IMG/VR virus record: IMGVR_UViG_3300033179_000001
Location: 1 to 64,000 of that record
DNA from: a virus
Direction: 5' to 3' (one strand)
Length of the DNA: 64,000 bases
A program made the translations under genes and the position numbers. Each line of letters begins with the position of its first letter. Positions within the stretch are counted from its first letter, which is position 1. Below are positions 41,640-50,931 of the stretch, piece by piece. The notes below the pieces were generated by a model, which saw only the letters and a list, made by a program, of their open reading frames with translations, was not told the DNA's origin and made no database searches.

Positions 41640-42896
41640 TTAGTGCTGCGTACCCCTTAACTCGGCAAGAGCGCGGGAGATGCTTTCCCGTGGCGTTTCG
41701 ATCCTTGGCGCGTTGGATTGGCCGCTTGGGACAGTACCGGCTGGGGCTCCGGATCGCACGCTTGCGCCTGCTTTCCTCGCCTTCTCGGCTGCCGTTCTGG
41801 CGTCCTTGTCACGCTTCGCCTGATCATCTCGCAGGAGCGTTTCGCGCACTTGTGGGTGCGCGTAAATCGCTGCCTGATAGGCCGCATCCATATCGATGGC
41901 GCCGTCCTTGATGGTGTTGCTGACTTGCGGTTGCCCTGCGTTGATAAGTGCAAGGTCCGAATTGATCAGGTTTGCCATCAGACCACGTACCGTTTCGGCG
42001 TGCGGCTTGTCTTTCGACCAGTTTGTCCACGTTTGTTTCGCGGCATTTGCAGCCGCAGCAGCATTCTGCTCCTCGAATGACTTGATACGAGTTTCGAGGT
42101 TCGTGATCACCGGTCGGAGATTTTCAGGTATCGTATTGCCTTGGTCAGCATCCGCTTTCTTTTCCGGAGGTTCGGTGGCGGACGCAGCAGGAAGGGTTGC
42201 TGGGTCAATACCAAAGGATTTCCCGAGTGCAATAAATGCCTGAACCTTGTTGGGGCCAGCAAGCTCCATATGCCATTTGAAGAGTTGGGTAATGGCTTGG
42301 CCGGGTGTGACGTTGTTTTGCGTCATCACGGCTTTGTATGGTGCAACTGCGGTATCGATATCCTGGTATCGTGTTCGTAGTTCCTGTACGCCCTTCTCGG
42401 TGTCGGCCTCGCGCCGAGTAATTGCCGCGCGTGCGGCCTCGGGTAGGTCATTCCAAAGGGCTTTTTCTTCCTTGCTCCATGCCTTGGGCGCGGCGGACGT
42501 AGCCTGTGGGGCCGTCTCGGTGTTGCCTTCGGTCGTGGTCTCGGAACCGGGTTTCGCAGTGGTGTCGCCAGCGGCGCCTTCCGTCTGCTTGGATTTCGTA
42601 GCTGCCTTGGTCGTCTTCGCCTTAGCGGCGGCCTCAGCCTTTTCCTTGGTCTCTGCCGTAGCGCGCTTGATGCTCTCGGTAATTGTCTCAACGCGCGGCT
42701 TGGAATGATCTTCGACGGCTGCGGCAGTTGTGCCGCCCGTGTCGCCAGATTGCGTTTCGCCGCTTTCTACGTCGCCGCCCGTATCGTCGGTTACGGTCGT
42801 TTCAGTATTGGTCCCCTCATCGGTGCCGCCGGCATCAGAACCGGGGACATCAGGAGGCGAAAATGCAGCAACAGATGAAAGCCAATTTCTTATCAT
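41640..42896 (-). CDS. Capsid scaffolding protein candidate
   Basis: This encodes 418 aa; GGAGG lies upstream of ATG. The first 130 residues are an acidic Thr/Gly/Ala-rich region; the middle (EEKALWNDLPEAARAAITRREADTEKGVQELR) and C-terminal half are helical and charged, ending SISRALAELRGTQH. The composition and position just upstream of the capsid gene are typical of scaffolds. It resembles podovirus scaffold proteins only in general features. Confidence 0.72.
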   Translation of the reverse strand: MIRNWLSSVAAFSPPDVPGSDAGGTDEGTNTETTVTDDTGGDVESGETQSGDTGGTTAAAVEDHSKPRVETITESIKRATAETKEKAEAAAKAKTTKAATKSKQTEGAAGDTTAKPGSETTTEGNTETAPQATSAAPKAWSKEEKALWNDLPEAARAAITRREADTEKGVQELRTRYQDIDTAVAPYKAVMTQNNVTPGQAITQLFKWHMELAGPNKVQAFIALGKSFGIDPATLPAASATEPPEKKADADQGNTIPENLRPVITNLETRIKSFEEQNAAAAANAAKQTWTNWSKDKPHAETVRGLMANLINSDLALINAGQPQVSNTIKDGAIDMDAAYQAAIYAHPQVRETLLRDDQAKRDKDARTAAEKARKAGASVRSGAPAGTVPSGQSNAPRIETPRESISRALAELRGTQH

Positions 42897-42917
42897 GGTT
42901 CCTCCAATAACATTGAA

Positions 42918-43226
42918 TTATCGATTTCGCAACTGATCAATTGCTCGTTTTATATCTGGCCCGGCTCGCGGCGGCTCAATCCACTTGCGCGGCTTTGCGG
43001 TCGCTTCATTGCCAACACAAGTCGCGCCGATTGCCTTGTCCTCTTTCCGGAAGGCCGATTTACTATCGAGCATTCGACCGGTGCCCATATGGCGAAGGTG
43101 CGTCCCGAGGTCATCCCGAATAACGTTCGGTGCATCGCTATGCTTCACGAACCGCACGCATTCAGTCGGCCACGGCTCCTCAAGATCGTGCCAATTCCCG
43201 CAGACTTTGCACATTCTTTGGGCCAA
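42918..43226 (-). CDS. Small zinc-ribbon-like virion-block protein
   Basis: This encodes 102 aa, starting at TTG 43226 with GGAGG spaced 6 nt; ATG at 43214 is an alternative. RMCKVCGNWHDLEEPWPTEC holds three Cys, and a fourth follows later. Small proteins of this kind appear next to scaffold genes in related phages. The function is unknown. Confidence 0.6.
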   Translation of the reverse strand: MAQRMCKVCGNWHDLEEPWPTECVRFVKHSDAPNVIRDDLGTHLRHMGTGRMLDSKSAFRKEDKAIGATCVGNEATAKPRKWIEPPRAGPDIKRAIDQLRNR

Positions 43227-44159
43227 TCATTCCTCCAGCAACATCCGAATAATCATTTCGTCATCACTATCCATTTCCTCTTTCGTTGCAAGGCGAAATG
43301 GTGGCGGATTCACATGCAACGTTGGCACCGGGCGGTGAGGTGGTGCCATAATGAGAGATGGCATCTGCACCGGTTTGATAAGCCGATTGATTGGGATAAG
43401 GAGGTTCGGGACACGCGCGACCGGCGCGGGTTCTTCCTCCTGCGTGGGTTCGTTCACCCATCTTTTATTTACTTCGTCGTAATATTCCTGCTCATAAACT
43501 GTCGGATGGCGGCGATGATAACTGCGAACTGGCCAGCCGTAATCATGCTTGTCAGCCTTCGGACTTATCGGTGCCTTGAACTCGTAAGTCCACCATTGCG
43601 GCTGTTGGCCATATCTCGTCCAGAGTTTAGCCGCTCGCCCCGGCGCAAACGGCATAAAATCAATGCCGATGAGATTGACCGGAACAATGGTAAATCCTGT
43701 TTCACAGTAGGCCACCCAGTCTTTAGCCAACCGAGGCGGTATCGGTGGCTGACTAAACGATGTGAAGAACGAAAGCGTCGTAGTCTGGACAAAATAGTCC
43801 CCAGAAAATGCAATCCAGTCTCTGGCAAAGTTGCGTGGCCGTGGCGGCGGTGTGAATTGCGAGAAAACCGACGAAATCGGTAGTGTCTCGACATAAACAT
43901 CACCGGAAAACGCGATCCAATCTCGCGCAAAATGCGGCGGTTTTGCCGGTGGATCAAAGTTTGTAAATGGGAATAGAACAGCAGGAGGACCAACGATGGT
44001 CCTATCGTAAAAGGCTATCCAGTCCTTAGCGAAGTTAAGGGGCCGAGGCGCTGGCGGCCAGATATTGAAATCGCCAATAATATTCGCTTGCGCGGGGCTC
44101 GGGTTTGATACTTGGCCAAGCGCTTGCCGTCCAGTCGCATCAAACCCGAGAAATGACAT
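43227..44159 (-). CDS. Tandem-repeat virion-block protein
   Basis: This encodes 310 aa. A unit of about 45 residues starting FARDWIAFSGD occurs about four times in the first half (FAKDWIAFYDR, FARDWIAFSGDVYVETLP, FARDWIAFSGDYFVQTTT, LAKDWVAYCET). The C-terminal half is Pro-rich. I know no family. The repeat suggests an adhesive or spacer role. Confidence 0.65.
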   Translation of the reverse strand: MSFLGFDATGRQALGQVSNPSPAQANIIGDFNIWPPAPRPLNFAKDWIAFYDRTIVGPPAVLFPFTNFDPPAKPPHFARDWIAFSGDVYVETLPISSVFSQFTPPPRPRNFARDWIAFSGDYFVQTTTLSFFTSFSQPPIPPRLAKDWVAYCETGFTIVPVNLIGIDFMPFAPGRAAKLWTRYGQQPQWWTYEFKAPISPKADKHDYGWPVRSYHRRHPTVYEQEYYDEVNKRWVNEPTQEEEPAPVARVPNLLIPINRLIKPVQMPSLIMAPPHRPVPTLHVNPPPFRLATKEEMDSDDEMIIRMLLEE

Positions 44160-44183
44160 TTACGGTCAATCGTTGAAGCCTCT

Positions 44184-44663
44184 TTAGTCCGGGAAGAACA
44201 GACCAAACCAAGAGGTGTGAGCCGGGTTAGGATCGATAGTGACGGTTCCAGGAGATGCCGAAGCCTGAACGTAATTTGAGATTTTCCAACTATCCCCGCT
44301 ATCGACATGAACAATTGCGGTGAATTGGTTCTGTCCTGTGTTCGGATAACTTCCCAAGGTACCGATCGCCGCCATATCCTGACTAATTCCGCCCTCCGTC
44401 TTGTTGCTGCCAAGACTGTCTGTTCCGATCAACTTAGCAGTCATGCCATAGCCTTGCGCATTATAAACGCCGGCTTGGTCCCAAACCTGCCAACTAGCCA
44501 ACAGAAGACCGGAAGCGAGCGGCTTCCATACATGGTTGGTCGTATCGAACCATCCTGTGGTGTCACGGGAAACCGCGTTCCAGTTCACTTGAACATAGTT
44601 CAGCGGCGAAGGAGGTGTGAATGTCTGAGCCGCGCTAAGATAAGCCCTAAATGACGGTATCAT
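44184..44663 (-). CDS. Fibre- or head-surface protein
   Basis: This encodes 159 aa. FRAYLSAAQTFTPPSPLNYVQVNWNAVSRDTTGWFD resembles a C1q/TNF-like jelly-roll seen at tips of phage fibres and decorations (tight aromatic core, WFGLFFPD end). It follows the second tailspike gene in the transcript-upstream direction. Function inferred from fold look only. Confidence 0.6.
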   Translation of the reverse strand: MIPSFRAYLSAAQTFTPPSPLNYVQVNWNAVSRDTTGWFDTTNHVWKPLASGLLLASWQVWDQAGVYNAQGYGMTAKLIGTDSLGSNKTEGGISQDMAAIGTLGSYPNTGQNQFTAIVHVDSGDSWKISNYVQASASPGTVTIDPNPAHTSWFGLFFPD

Positions 44664-44676
44664 ATTTGTATCCTTG

Positions 44677-45597
44677 TCAGGTGATGTTGAAATTTGCCGC
44701 TTTTTGGAATTGAGGCCCCGGAAGGTTGAGGGTTACACCGAATCCCATACTGCCAACAACGGAAACTGTACCCCCCGATCCGCCTAGGGTAAACGATGAC
44801 GAGCCAAATTCATGGCCAGTGAAGGATGCAAAATAGTTGTTTGAAATATTGATCGGCGAACTCGTGATGCATCCATTAAAGATGTTGATTGAAGCCGTCC
44901 CGGTATATCCATTTTGGATATTGAGCGAGTTCGTGAAATTCCCTGAGAAATCACACTGTTGGAAATGATTCTCTTGCGATGTTGCCCCCGGATATCCAGT
45001 TCCCTGCCAAAAAGCAAAGCGTTGGCTGCCGAACGATCCATTCCCATTGAACATACAGCGATTGTACCAGTTAGCTCCGTTGGAAACGACGCTATCAAGA
45101 CAACCGTTAAACCAACTGTCAAAGCAATGCGAATCGATACCTTGGGTAAACAGACCAGCGCTGCCGTAAAATGATGTTACGTGCGAGATGTTCGCCGGAA
45201 CATTTCTAGCAACCGTAATCGCATTTGAGCCAATGAGCGCAGGGTTAGGGTTATAATACCCCTGCACGGTCAGATGTTCGAGCCCACATCCACGCACACA
45301 ACTCGTATCAAAATTCAGCGCATTAACGTTCGTCGTGAACCCACTCAAAAATGTGCCATTACGGCCCGATCCGATCAATCGAACGGCACCCTTAATATTG
45401 ACCGTATTGGTTATCTGAAAGATTCCAGGAGGCATGAAAACAACGCCTCCGTTGTAAGTGGTATGCATGTAGTCGATGGCTTGCTGAATGAGAACTTCAT
45501 TCGATGGATTCGACGGGTCAGCACCCCAAGCCGCAACATCAGTCCAAGGCTGTCCGGTTTTGAAGTAGAAATTGTCAGTTATGATCTGGTTCGTCAT
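44677..45597 (-). CDS. Second tailspike-type beta-helix protein
   Basis: This encodes 306 aa. GQPWTDVAAWGADPSNPSNEVLIQQAIDYM, VFMPPGIFQITNTVNIKGAVRLIG and long runs such as SNGANWYNRCMFNGNGSFGSQRFAFWQG are shared almost residue for residue with the spike at 23945. It lacks that protein's 75-residue N-terminal anchor. The two copies therefore differ in attachment and may sit at different virion sites. Confidence 0.8.
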   Translation of the reverse strand: MTNQIITDNFYFKTGQPWTDVAAWGADPSNPSNEVLIQQAIDYMHTTYNGGVVFMPPGIFQITNTVNIKGAVRLIGSGRNGTFLSGFTTNVNALNFDTSCVRGCGLEHLTVQGYYNPNPALIGSNAITVARNVPANISHVTSFYGSAGLFTQGIDSHCFDSWFNGCLDSVVSNGANWYNRCMFNGNGSFGSQRFAFWQGTGYPGATSQENHFQQCDFSGNFTNSLNIQNGYTGTASINIFNGCITSSPINISNNYFASFTGHEFGSSSFTLGGSGGTVSVVGSMGFGVTLNLPGPQFQKAANFNIT

Positions 45598-45599
45598 TT

Positions 45600-46811
45600 T
45601 TACATCCTGAACATACCTGTGAGAGTTGCTGCTGTATTTACATTCATCGTATTGGCGTGCGTAGCGTCCCCTTGCTCATTCGCAGAAACAATCTGCACAC
45701 CAAGCAATGGTCCTAATGTTCCACTTGATGATGCCATGCTATCCACCGCAGTCGTGGAAGTCGTAACGACACTCAAACTTGGAACAACAAATGTTGTCGC
45801 TGAATTAAGACCAATTCCCACGAAACTAAAACTGCTTGCAGTAGCAGTAGTGGTTATACGTGTAGCATAAGAATAAACAAAACCGTCTTCAGCTAGTCCG
45901 GACAGATATGTAATCTGATTTCCGCCACTAGCTCTTGCTTGCCTGACCGTGGCTGAGGAATAGGTATACGAAACTCCATTATCAGTTACGCTAGTACCTA
46001 TGATGACCCGGTTATATGTGTTCCAAACACCAAGGAAAGCCGCCGTTCCCCCCGATGCTGCGGCTCCAAATATCCAATCTAATTGGGATGATCCGTTGCT
46101 TCTCGTCGTTCCTACATATGTTCCGCGAGATGCCGCTGGCCCGTTGGTGATAGATGCATTATTGAGCAAGACACCGTTAACCATAACGAGCGCGGTACCG
46201 GCTGAACGTGCGGAATCGCTGGTCCAATCAGGGCCGTGGCCTATGCGCGTCGTTCCCGCGTCATCCCAGACGAACCAATCATTGACTTTGCTAGCCCCTA
46301 TGGCAGCCGGACTTTTGGTGGTGTCAGTAGTCGCAACAGATAATTCCGCGAAGGCTACATTCCTGAAACTCACACCGTCATAAATCGGAACCTGATTCCC
46401 GACATATGGCGTGTAAAATATCGTCGTCTTAGCGCTTTGCGTCGTCGTCATGACCGGTGTAGCGGTCTGCAGCGTCAAGCGTCCCTGTGGAGGATTAATG
46501 AACACCAAGTCTTCCGCGAGAGCTACCACCGAGACTTGAGGTGCGGAGGAAAAATTGATCTTTGCCGTAGTGCCAGCCGAATTGAAAAGAACCGTCGCCC
46601 TAGTCAGAACCGTTCCCGCAGTGGTGTAGACCCCATAACCTATTTCCCACTGAGTGAGGTCCGAACTTTCAGCCCGATATCGATAGGTGCCGTTATTGGT
46701 TGCGCCTGCGCCGGCCGGCGTCTGATACCCGGTAACAGCGGACGAGACGGTCCAATCCGTAGTCCCGCCTGCAGTCGGGTTGAATTTACAGACATCAAGG
46801 AAAGAGGCCAT
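45600..46811 (-). CDS. Fibre-like structural protein
   Basis: This encodes 403 aa. The N-terminal FLDVCKFNPTAGGTTDWTVSSAVTGYQTPAGAGATNNGTYRYRAES followed by strand-rich repeats is the pattern of head fibres or tail-fibre shafts in related podoviruses. The remainder is Ser/Thr-rich and beta-like with no recognised enzyme. It lies 3 nt after the end of its neighbour. Confidence 0.65.
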   Translation of the reverse strand: MASFLDVCKFNPTAGGTTDWTVSSAVTGYQTPAGAGATNNGTYRYRAESSDLTQWEIGYGVYTTAGTVLTRATVLFNSAGTTAKINFSSAPQVSVVALAEDLVFINPPQGRLTLQTATPVMTTTQSAKTTIFYTPYVGNQVPIYDGVSFRNVAFAELSVATTDTTKSPAAIGASKVNDWFVWDDAGTTRIGHGPDWTSDSARSAGTALVMVNGVLLNNASITNGPAASRGTYVGTTRSNGSSQLDWIFGAAASGGTAAFLGVWNTYNRVIIGTSVTDNGVSYTYSSATVRQARASGGNQITYLSGLAEDGFVYSYATRITTTATASSFSFVGIGLNSATTFVVPSLSVVTTSTTAVDSMASSSGTLGPLLGVQIVSANEQGDATHANTMNVNTAATLTGMFRM

Positions 46812-46812
46812 G

Positions 46813-47115
46813 CTAGGTCCCTATCGCGATGATAGGGGTTCGTTCCCACTCCGCAAGTTTGGCGCGTTCCGCACCATCCGCTTCCATCTGCTCAATCATC
46901 TTTTCGGTTGGAATACACTTCGCTTTCTTTACGCATTTCGGACAAATAATTCCCATGCATTGCCGGCAAAGACCACCAAAATCGGCCGGATCACAGTATG
47001 GCTCAACCACGATCACGAAGCAGCAATGCTGACAGGTCGCAGTATCGCGCCGAAATGTTCCAGCCTCGCCATAGCTTTCTAGAAAGCCTGTCGATTTTCC
47101 GTAGCGCAACGACAT
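46813..47115 (-). CDS. Cys-rich zinc protein of the virion block
   Basis: This encodes 100 aa. CAGGAG is well spaced from ATG at 47115. TCQHCCFVIVVEP, then LCRQCMGIICPKCVKKAKC give multiple Cys pairs for zinc. Similar small zinc proteins are known in podovirus structural operons without a function. It ends in TAG. Confidence 0.65.
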   Translation of the reverse strand: MSLRYGKSTGFLESYGEAGTFRRDTATCQHCCFVIVVEPYCDPADFGGLCRQCMGIICPKCVKKAKCIPTEKMIEQMEADGAERAKLAEWERTPIIAIGT

Positions 47116-47119
47116 AGGA

Positions 47120-47566
47120 TTACTCCTGGAAATACAATCCAGTCTTAACCGATGCCGAGTAGGACGGTGATAGCGCGCGGAACGCAAAGCCGTTGAACGA
47201 TGTTGCAGGCCAAATCAGCATCTGGCTTTCCTGTGCCGCTGTCCATCGCTGCGAATTGCGTTGGTTGAGTGCGACGGAAAAAACCGTGCTATTGGCCGTC
47301 ACGGCGTTGGACGCTGCAGTCCATGCGAGAGCGGCAGAAGTCTGCAATTCCGCAGGATCGGTACATTGCGGCGCGTAAGAGCTTCCTGAAAGCGCAGATG
47401 TTGTCGATCTCGAAAGATCATATGCGATCGGCGTATCTGTTGCTGACGGTGCCGAAGCGGCCCCCATCAACAACTCATAGGTTCTGCCACGTCGCAGTGC
47501 CGAACCGTTGCTGGAACTGGCGTAAACCAACACACCGTTGGAATTGAACGCTGCGGAGGCAGTCAA
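47120..47566 (-). CDS. Structural protein lacking a normal start codon
   Basis: This encodes 148 aa from TTG at 47566, which has no ribosome site. The in-frame codons upstream read EAKSPYYYIDGSL, a natural continuation of the same domain, and reach back to the TAG of the gene before without any ATG, GTG or TTG. A strong TAGGAGG lies at that TAG. LTASAAFNSNGVLVYASSSNG and LLMGAASAPSATDTP are typical of capsid or head-surface proteins. Translation may use an unusual start or amber readthrough. Confidence 0.6.
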   Translation of the reverse strand: MTASAAFNSNGVLVYASSSNGSALRRGRTYELLMGAASAPSATDTPIAYDLSRSTTSALSGSSYAPQCTDPAELQTSAALAWTAASNAVTANSTVFSVALNQRNSQRWTAAQESQMLIWPATSFNGFAFRALSPSYSASVKTGLYFQE

Positions 47567-47602
47567 ACTGCCATCTATATAATAATAGGGCGATTTCGCC
47601 TC

Positions 47603-48355
47603 CTATTTGACTGGAGTGGTGACTAATTTTAGAGATTTTGTCTCAATTGTAGATACTGGACGGAGTGGAACACGATCATTGCCCCAAACTCGGCGTGCGT
47701 AATCAATACCTTCTGCCGCGCCTTTAAGCAATGCCGTGTCGATCTCCGCTTGGCGCTTGACGCGCTCAGCCTCTTTGATCTTGCCCTCTAGTTCATTTTG
47801 ATAGACGCACATTTTACGGCCCTGCGGGGTGGCATCAACCCAACCATAAAGGGACGGTGGCCGCATGATATCGCTCTCGTCCGGTGCTCCAACCTTGATC
47901 CCCATAGCCATGCACATCACGATGAAATGCTGCATCGCGGGACGCTGATCGGCATATTCGCCGGGCAACGTCATATCGATACCGTAGAGCCCGATTTCGG
48001 TCGCGCCCTCCGCAATCGCCAGCGCCATCATATAGGCAAATGTGCTTGTGAAAAAATAGAGCGAGTGCTTTGCGATCATTTCTTCAAGCGGATACGGCGT
48101 GGCGTGCTTGATATATTCTCGGCTCTGCGCATAGATCAAAAACTCTTGCTCGTTCAGCCAGTCGACATATTCGCCAGCGCCCCATTTCTCGCTCTCTGGC
48201 CAGCCAAGATCACCGTGGATTTCAAACCATCGCGTGACCCGTGGCAATTTTCCAAATGCATTTCCGGGAGAACACGCCCAAATCTCCCAATCGCCATTTG
48301 CGTAAGGCGCGAGCATGCGCGAACTGGGGCAGGTACCGACTAGGGCAACTTTCAA
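47603..48355 (-). CDS. Rossmann-type protein, possible sugar transferase
   Basis: This encodes 250 aa, with TTG start (GGGGAG upstream, overlapping the portal stop). The start MKVALVGTCPSSRMLAPYANGDWEIWACSPG and later FFTSTFAYMMALAIAEGATEIGLYGIDM follow the same order as DUF115-type proteins: a G-x-PSS loop and a GIDM strand. I have seen close relatives next to portal genes of podoviruses; their function is unknown. It ends in TAG directly before a start-less gene. Confidence 0.6.
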   Translation of the reverse strand: MKVALVGTCPSSRMLAPYANGDWEIWACSPGNAFGKLPRVTRWFEIHGDLGWPESEKWGAGEYVDWLNEQEFLIYAQSREYIKHATPYPLEEMIAKHSLYFFTSTFAYMMALAIAEGATEIGLYGIDMTLPGEYADQRPAMQHFIVMCMAMGIKVGAPDESDIMRPPSLYGWVDATPQGRKMCVYQNELEGKIKEAERVKRQAEIDTALLKGAAEGIDYARRVWGNDRVPLRPVSTIETKSLKLVTTPVK

Positions 48356-50931
48356 ACTGGATTCTCCCCTTCAGGAATTGGCTCAACGCCGACCGGCCGG
48401 CCATTCGGCCCATACACGATCCTTCGTCTGGTGTTGGCAGCCTTGTGGATCATAGCCGCCGCCTCCGCAAGGCTCCGGACGTTGTCCTGATGACCTTGCG
48501 CATTCGCCGTGGCCATCGTCGGTGCTGGTAAACCGTTCGTGGCCGCATGCGTCATGCGCTCGTGTGCCAACTTTTGCATTTCGAATGCATGTTGTTCGCG
48601 AGCCATGGTCTGCTCGAACTGCATCTTTTCCATTTCCCATTGATGCTTCATCGCGGCTAATTGTTGCTCTCGCTGATCGTTCGCCTGCTGCGCCTGAGCT
48701 TCGATTTTGGCGTTGGCAATTTCGGCTTGAGCTTTGGCGACATCGGCTTGGCCCTTGGCTGCCTCGGGGCTTTGATGACCCGCCATACCGGCTGCGGCAT
48801 TTTGTGCCAGTTTTTCGGCTTTCTCCGCATATTCATCGATCGCCGATTCCAGATCGCGTCCGGTTCTGAACTTGCGGACACCCCATTGCAGCATTTTGGC
48901 CAATAGCGGGACAACCGCCGGATTAGCCGCCCCCAACAATTGAGCGGCTTGCATGAATTTCGTCACCGATTCGATAAATGTAGTCGCATCGGCCCGTTCT
49001 TGCTGAACATCGCCAGCGATCATCGTATCGGTTTCGATGTCGATCCGGTAACCGCGCGAGATATCGGACTTCAGAAGGTCTATCGCCTTCTTAATCTTCG
49101 CCATGGTCTGCAAGACCTTCGGCGAAAGTAGCGGTGCCCCTGGAGGCATCATCGGCTGGACATTTTGGGCCGGAGGCTGCATCGGCACCATGGCAGTGCC
49201 GGGCTGCGGCATTCCTCCCGGAATTTGTGGCATTCCTACCGGAGGCTGTCCCTGAGCCATTGGCGGGGCCATGGGTGTGCCTTGAGCCGGCGGCGGCAAC
49301 TGTGCCATCCCGCCCGGCGGGGCCATCCCGGGGGCCGCTCCGGGCATCGGTGGGGCCAATGGCGGGGCATCCGGCGCAATCGGCTGCATCGAAACCGGGT
49401 CAATGCCCTCTTCGTACAGAATCCCCGATATTTCGATCAGCGTTTCAGGTTGGAAGTGCTTGGCAATCACCTCCGCGACCAATCGCACGACATCCTGAGC
49501 AAACCTGCTCACTTCTAGACGGCGATCCTCGATCCGTGTCTGTCCGCCATTCGATTTGAGCCGCATTCCGCCCAAAGTCTCGCGGCCATCGCTGGTCTGA
49601 CTGATCAGAGCGCTGATACCGGTGATCCGCTCATAATCTTCCAAAACCTGTTGTCGGACCTCAATAAGGCCCTTCAGGGTCTCCATGACCTCTTTGATAG
49701 GCAGGAACGCTATTGCACTCTGCAGGCCGCCTTTTGACGCGAATTGTGCCCACCCTTCGACGGGGATCAGTTCATTCTCGACCGATTCGTCCAGCAGCCG
49801 ACGCAACGGCTTATTCGCGGCGTCATAGCAGCCTGCGACCTTGAGAGCCTTCGCCAGCAGGCTGATCCGCTGCGTCAACTCGTCGATCTGGTTAGCCTGA
49901 TCCTGATATTCTGAGAAATCCGGAACCGGGATCAGTGATTCGTTCGTCATCGTGGCCGAAAGTGGCTCCGGGCACGGGAAGAAATTGCGCAACTGCAATG
50001 GATCAGGCCGGCAATCGCAAAGGCTGTCGTAGCCTGTCGATATCCAGTAAACCTTGCCGTCCGCCTTGTTCCAGATTTCGTAAAGAACACGCTTCCGGCT
50101 GTTGTGATCGTCCAAGACATGCGGGGTGTTGTCGCCCGCGATCCGGTCGCGCATCATCATCTGAGGATCGGCTTGGATTTTGTTGCCGATATCCTCGCCG
50201 AACCGCTCAATGTTGTACGTTTTTGACGTGAATAGCCGCTTGCCTACCGCCTGCACTTCCTCCCATGTCCGAGCGGTACTCGGAAACATCAGGAAGTCTT
50301 TCCAGTGCACATAATCGACCGGTGCCGATTCGCTGATGATCCGAGAGCCGGTTTCTTCGAGCTTTTCCGTTTCTTCGCTTTCGTCCGGTTCCTTTATCTC
50401 GCCGTTGGCGTCGGCAACATCGGGTTCGACGGAGGCGGGGATTGATATGCCTTCCCCGATCTCCGGCTCGTACCGAACCCAAAGCTGTCCTCTTCCAGGA
50501 AGGAGATAGTCATCACGCGCCCTCCGCATCGATGGATGAAAGCCATTCTCTTGGAGTTCATTACGTAAGGCCCGCTCAAGGATGGTAGCTGATATCCGAC
50601 CAACTGGGTCTCGATCATTGAACTTCCTCTCGCATACCGCATCTGGGACCTTGGAATAAACCGCAGGCTTCAGAATTTGAACCGACGACCACAGCAGATT
50701 GAGCCGGCGCTGGCCGTTCTGATCGGCCATCGTCCGATCGTCTCGATACCGCTTCAGGATGTCGGCACCGCGCTTGTACCAGTTTTCCTGAATCTGCTCG
50801 ACCGCGTGAACCTCTCCCTTCCAATATCGGGCCATCCGGCGGGCTTCTTCCGGATCGTTCATGATCGGATCGATACCGCTGTCTTCCGGCTCGTCTTCCA
50901 TCTGGTCTCGGTCGTTCTCAACCATGGCCAT
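48352..50931 (-). CDS. Portal protein
   Basis: This encodes 859 aa, near the size of P22-type portals (725 aa). Clear portal features are EQIQENWYKRGADILKRYRDD, LNLLWSSVQILKPAVYSKVPDAV, VHWKDFLMFPSTARTWEEV and SGILYEEGI. Residues 520-625 are an unusual Pro/Met/Gly-rich insert. A long charged coiled coil (NAKIEAQAQQANDQREQQLAAMKHQWEMEKMQFEQT) forms the C-terminal barrel. It lies two genes after the terminase, as expected. Confidence 0.9.
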   Translation of the reverse strand: MAMVENDRDQMEDEPEDSGIDPIMNDPEEARRMARYWKGEVHAVEQIQENWYKRGADILKRYRDDRTMADQNGQRRLNLLWSSVQILKPAVYSKVPDAVCERKFNDRDPVGRISATILERALRNELQENGFHPSMRRARDDYLLPGRGQLWVRYEPEIGEGISIPASVEPDVADANGEIKEPDESEETEKLEETGSRIISESAPVDYVHWKDFLMFPSTARTWEEVQAVGKRLFTSKTYNIERFGEDIGNKIQADPQMMMRDRIAGDNTPHVLDDHNSRKRVLYEIWNKADGKVYWISTGYDSLCDCRPDPLQLRNFFPCPEPLSATMTNESLIPVPDFSEYQDQANQIDELTQRISLLAKALKVAGCYDAANKPLRRLLDESVENELIPVEGWAQFASKGGLQSAIAFLPIKEVMETLKGLIEVRQQVLEDYERITGISALISQTSDGRETLGGMRLKSNGGQTRIEDRRLEVSRFAQDVVRLVAEVIAKHFQPETLIEISGILYEEGIDPVSMQPIAPDAPPLAPPMPGAAPGMAPPGGMAQLPPPAQGTPMAPPMAQGQPPVGMPQIPGGMPQPGTAMVPMQPPAQNVQPMMPPGAPLLSPKVLQTMAKIKKAIDLLKSDISRGYRIDIETDTMIAGDVQQERADATTFIESVTKFMQAAQLLGAANPAVVPLLAKMLQWGVRKFRTGRDLESAIDEYAEKAEKLAQNAAAGMAGHQSPEAAKGQADVAKAQAEIANAKIEAQAQQANDQREQQLAAMKHQWEMEKMQFEQTMAREQHAFEMQKLAHERMTHAATNGLPAPTMATANAQGHQDNVRSLAEAAAMIHKAANTRRRIVYGPNGRPVGVEPIPEGENPV

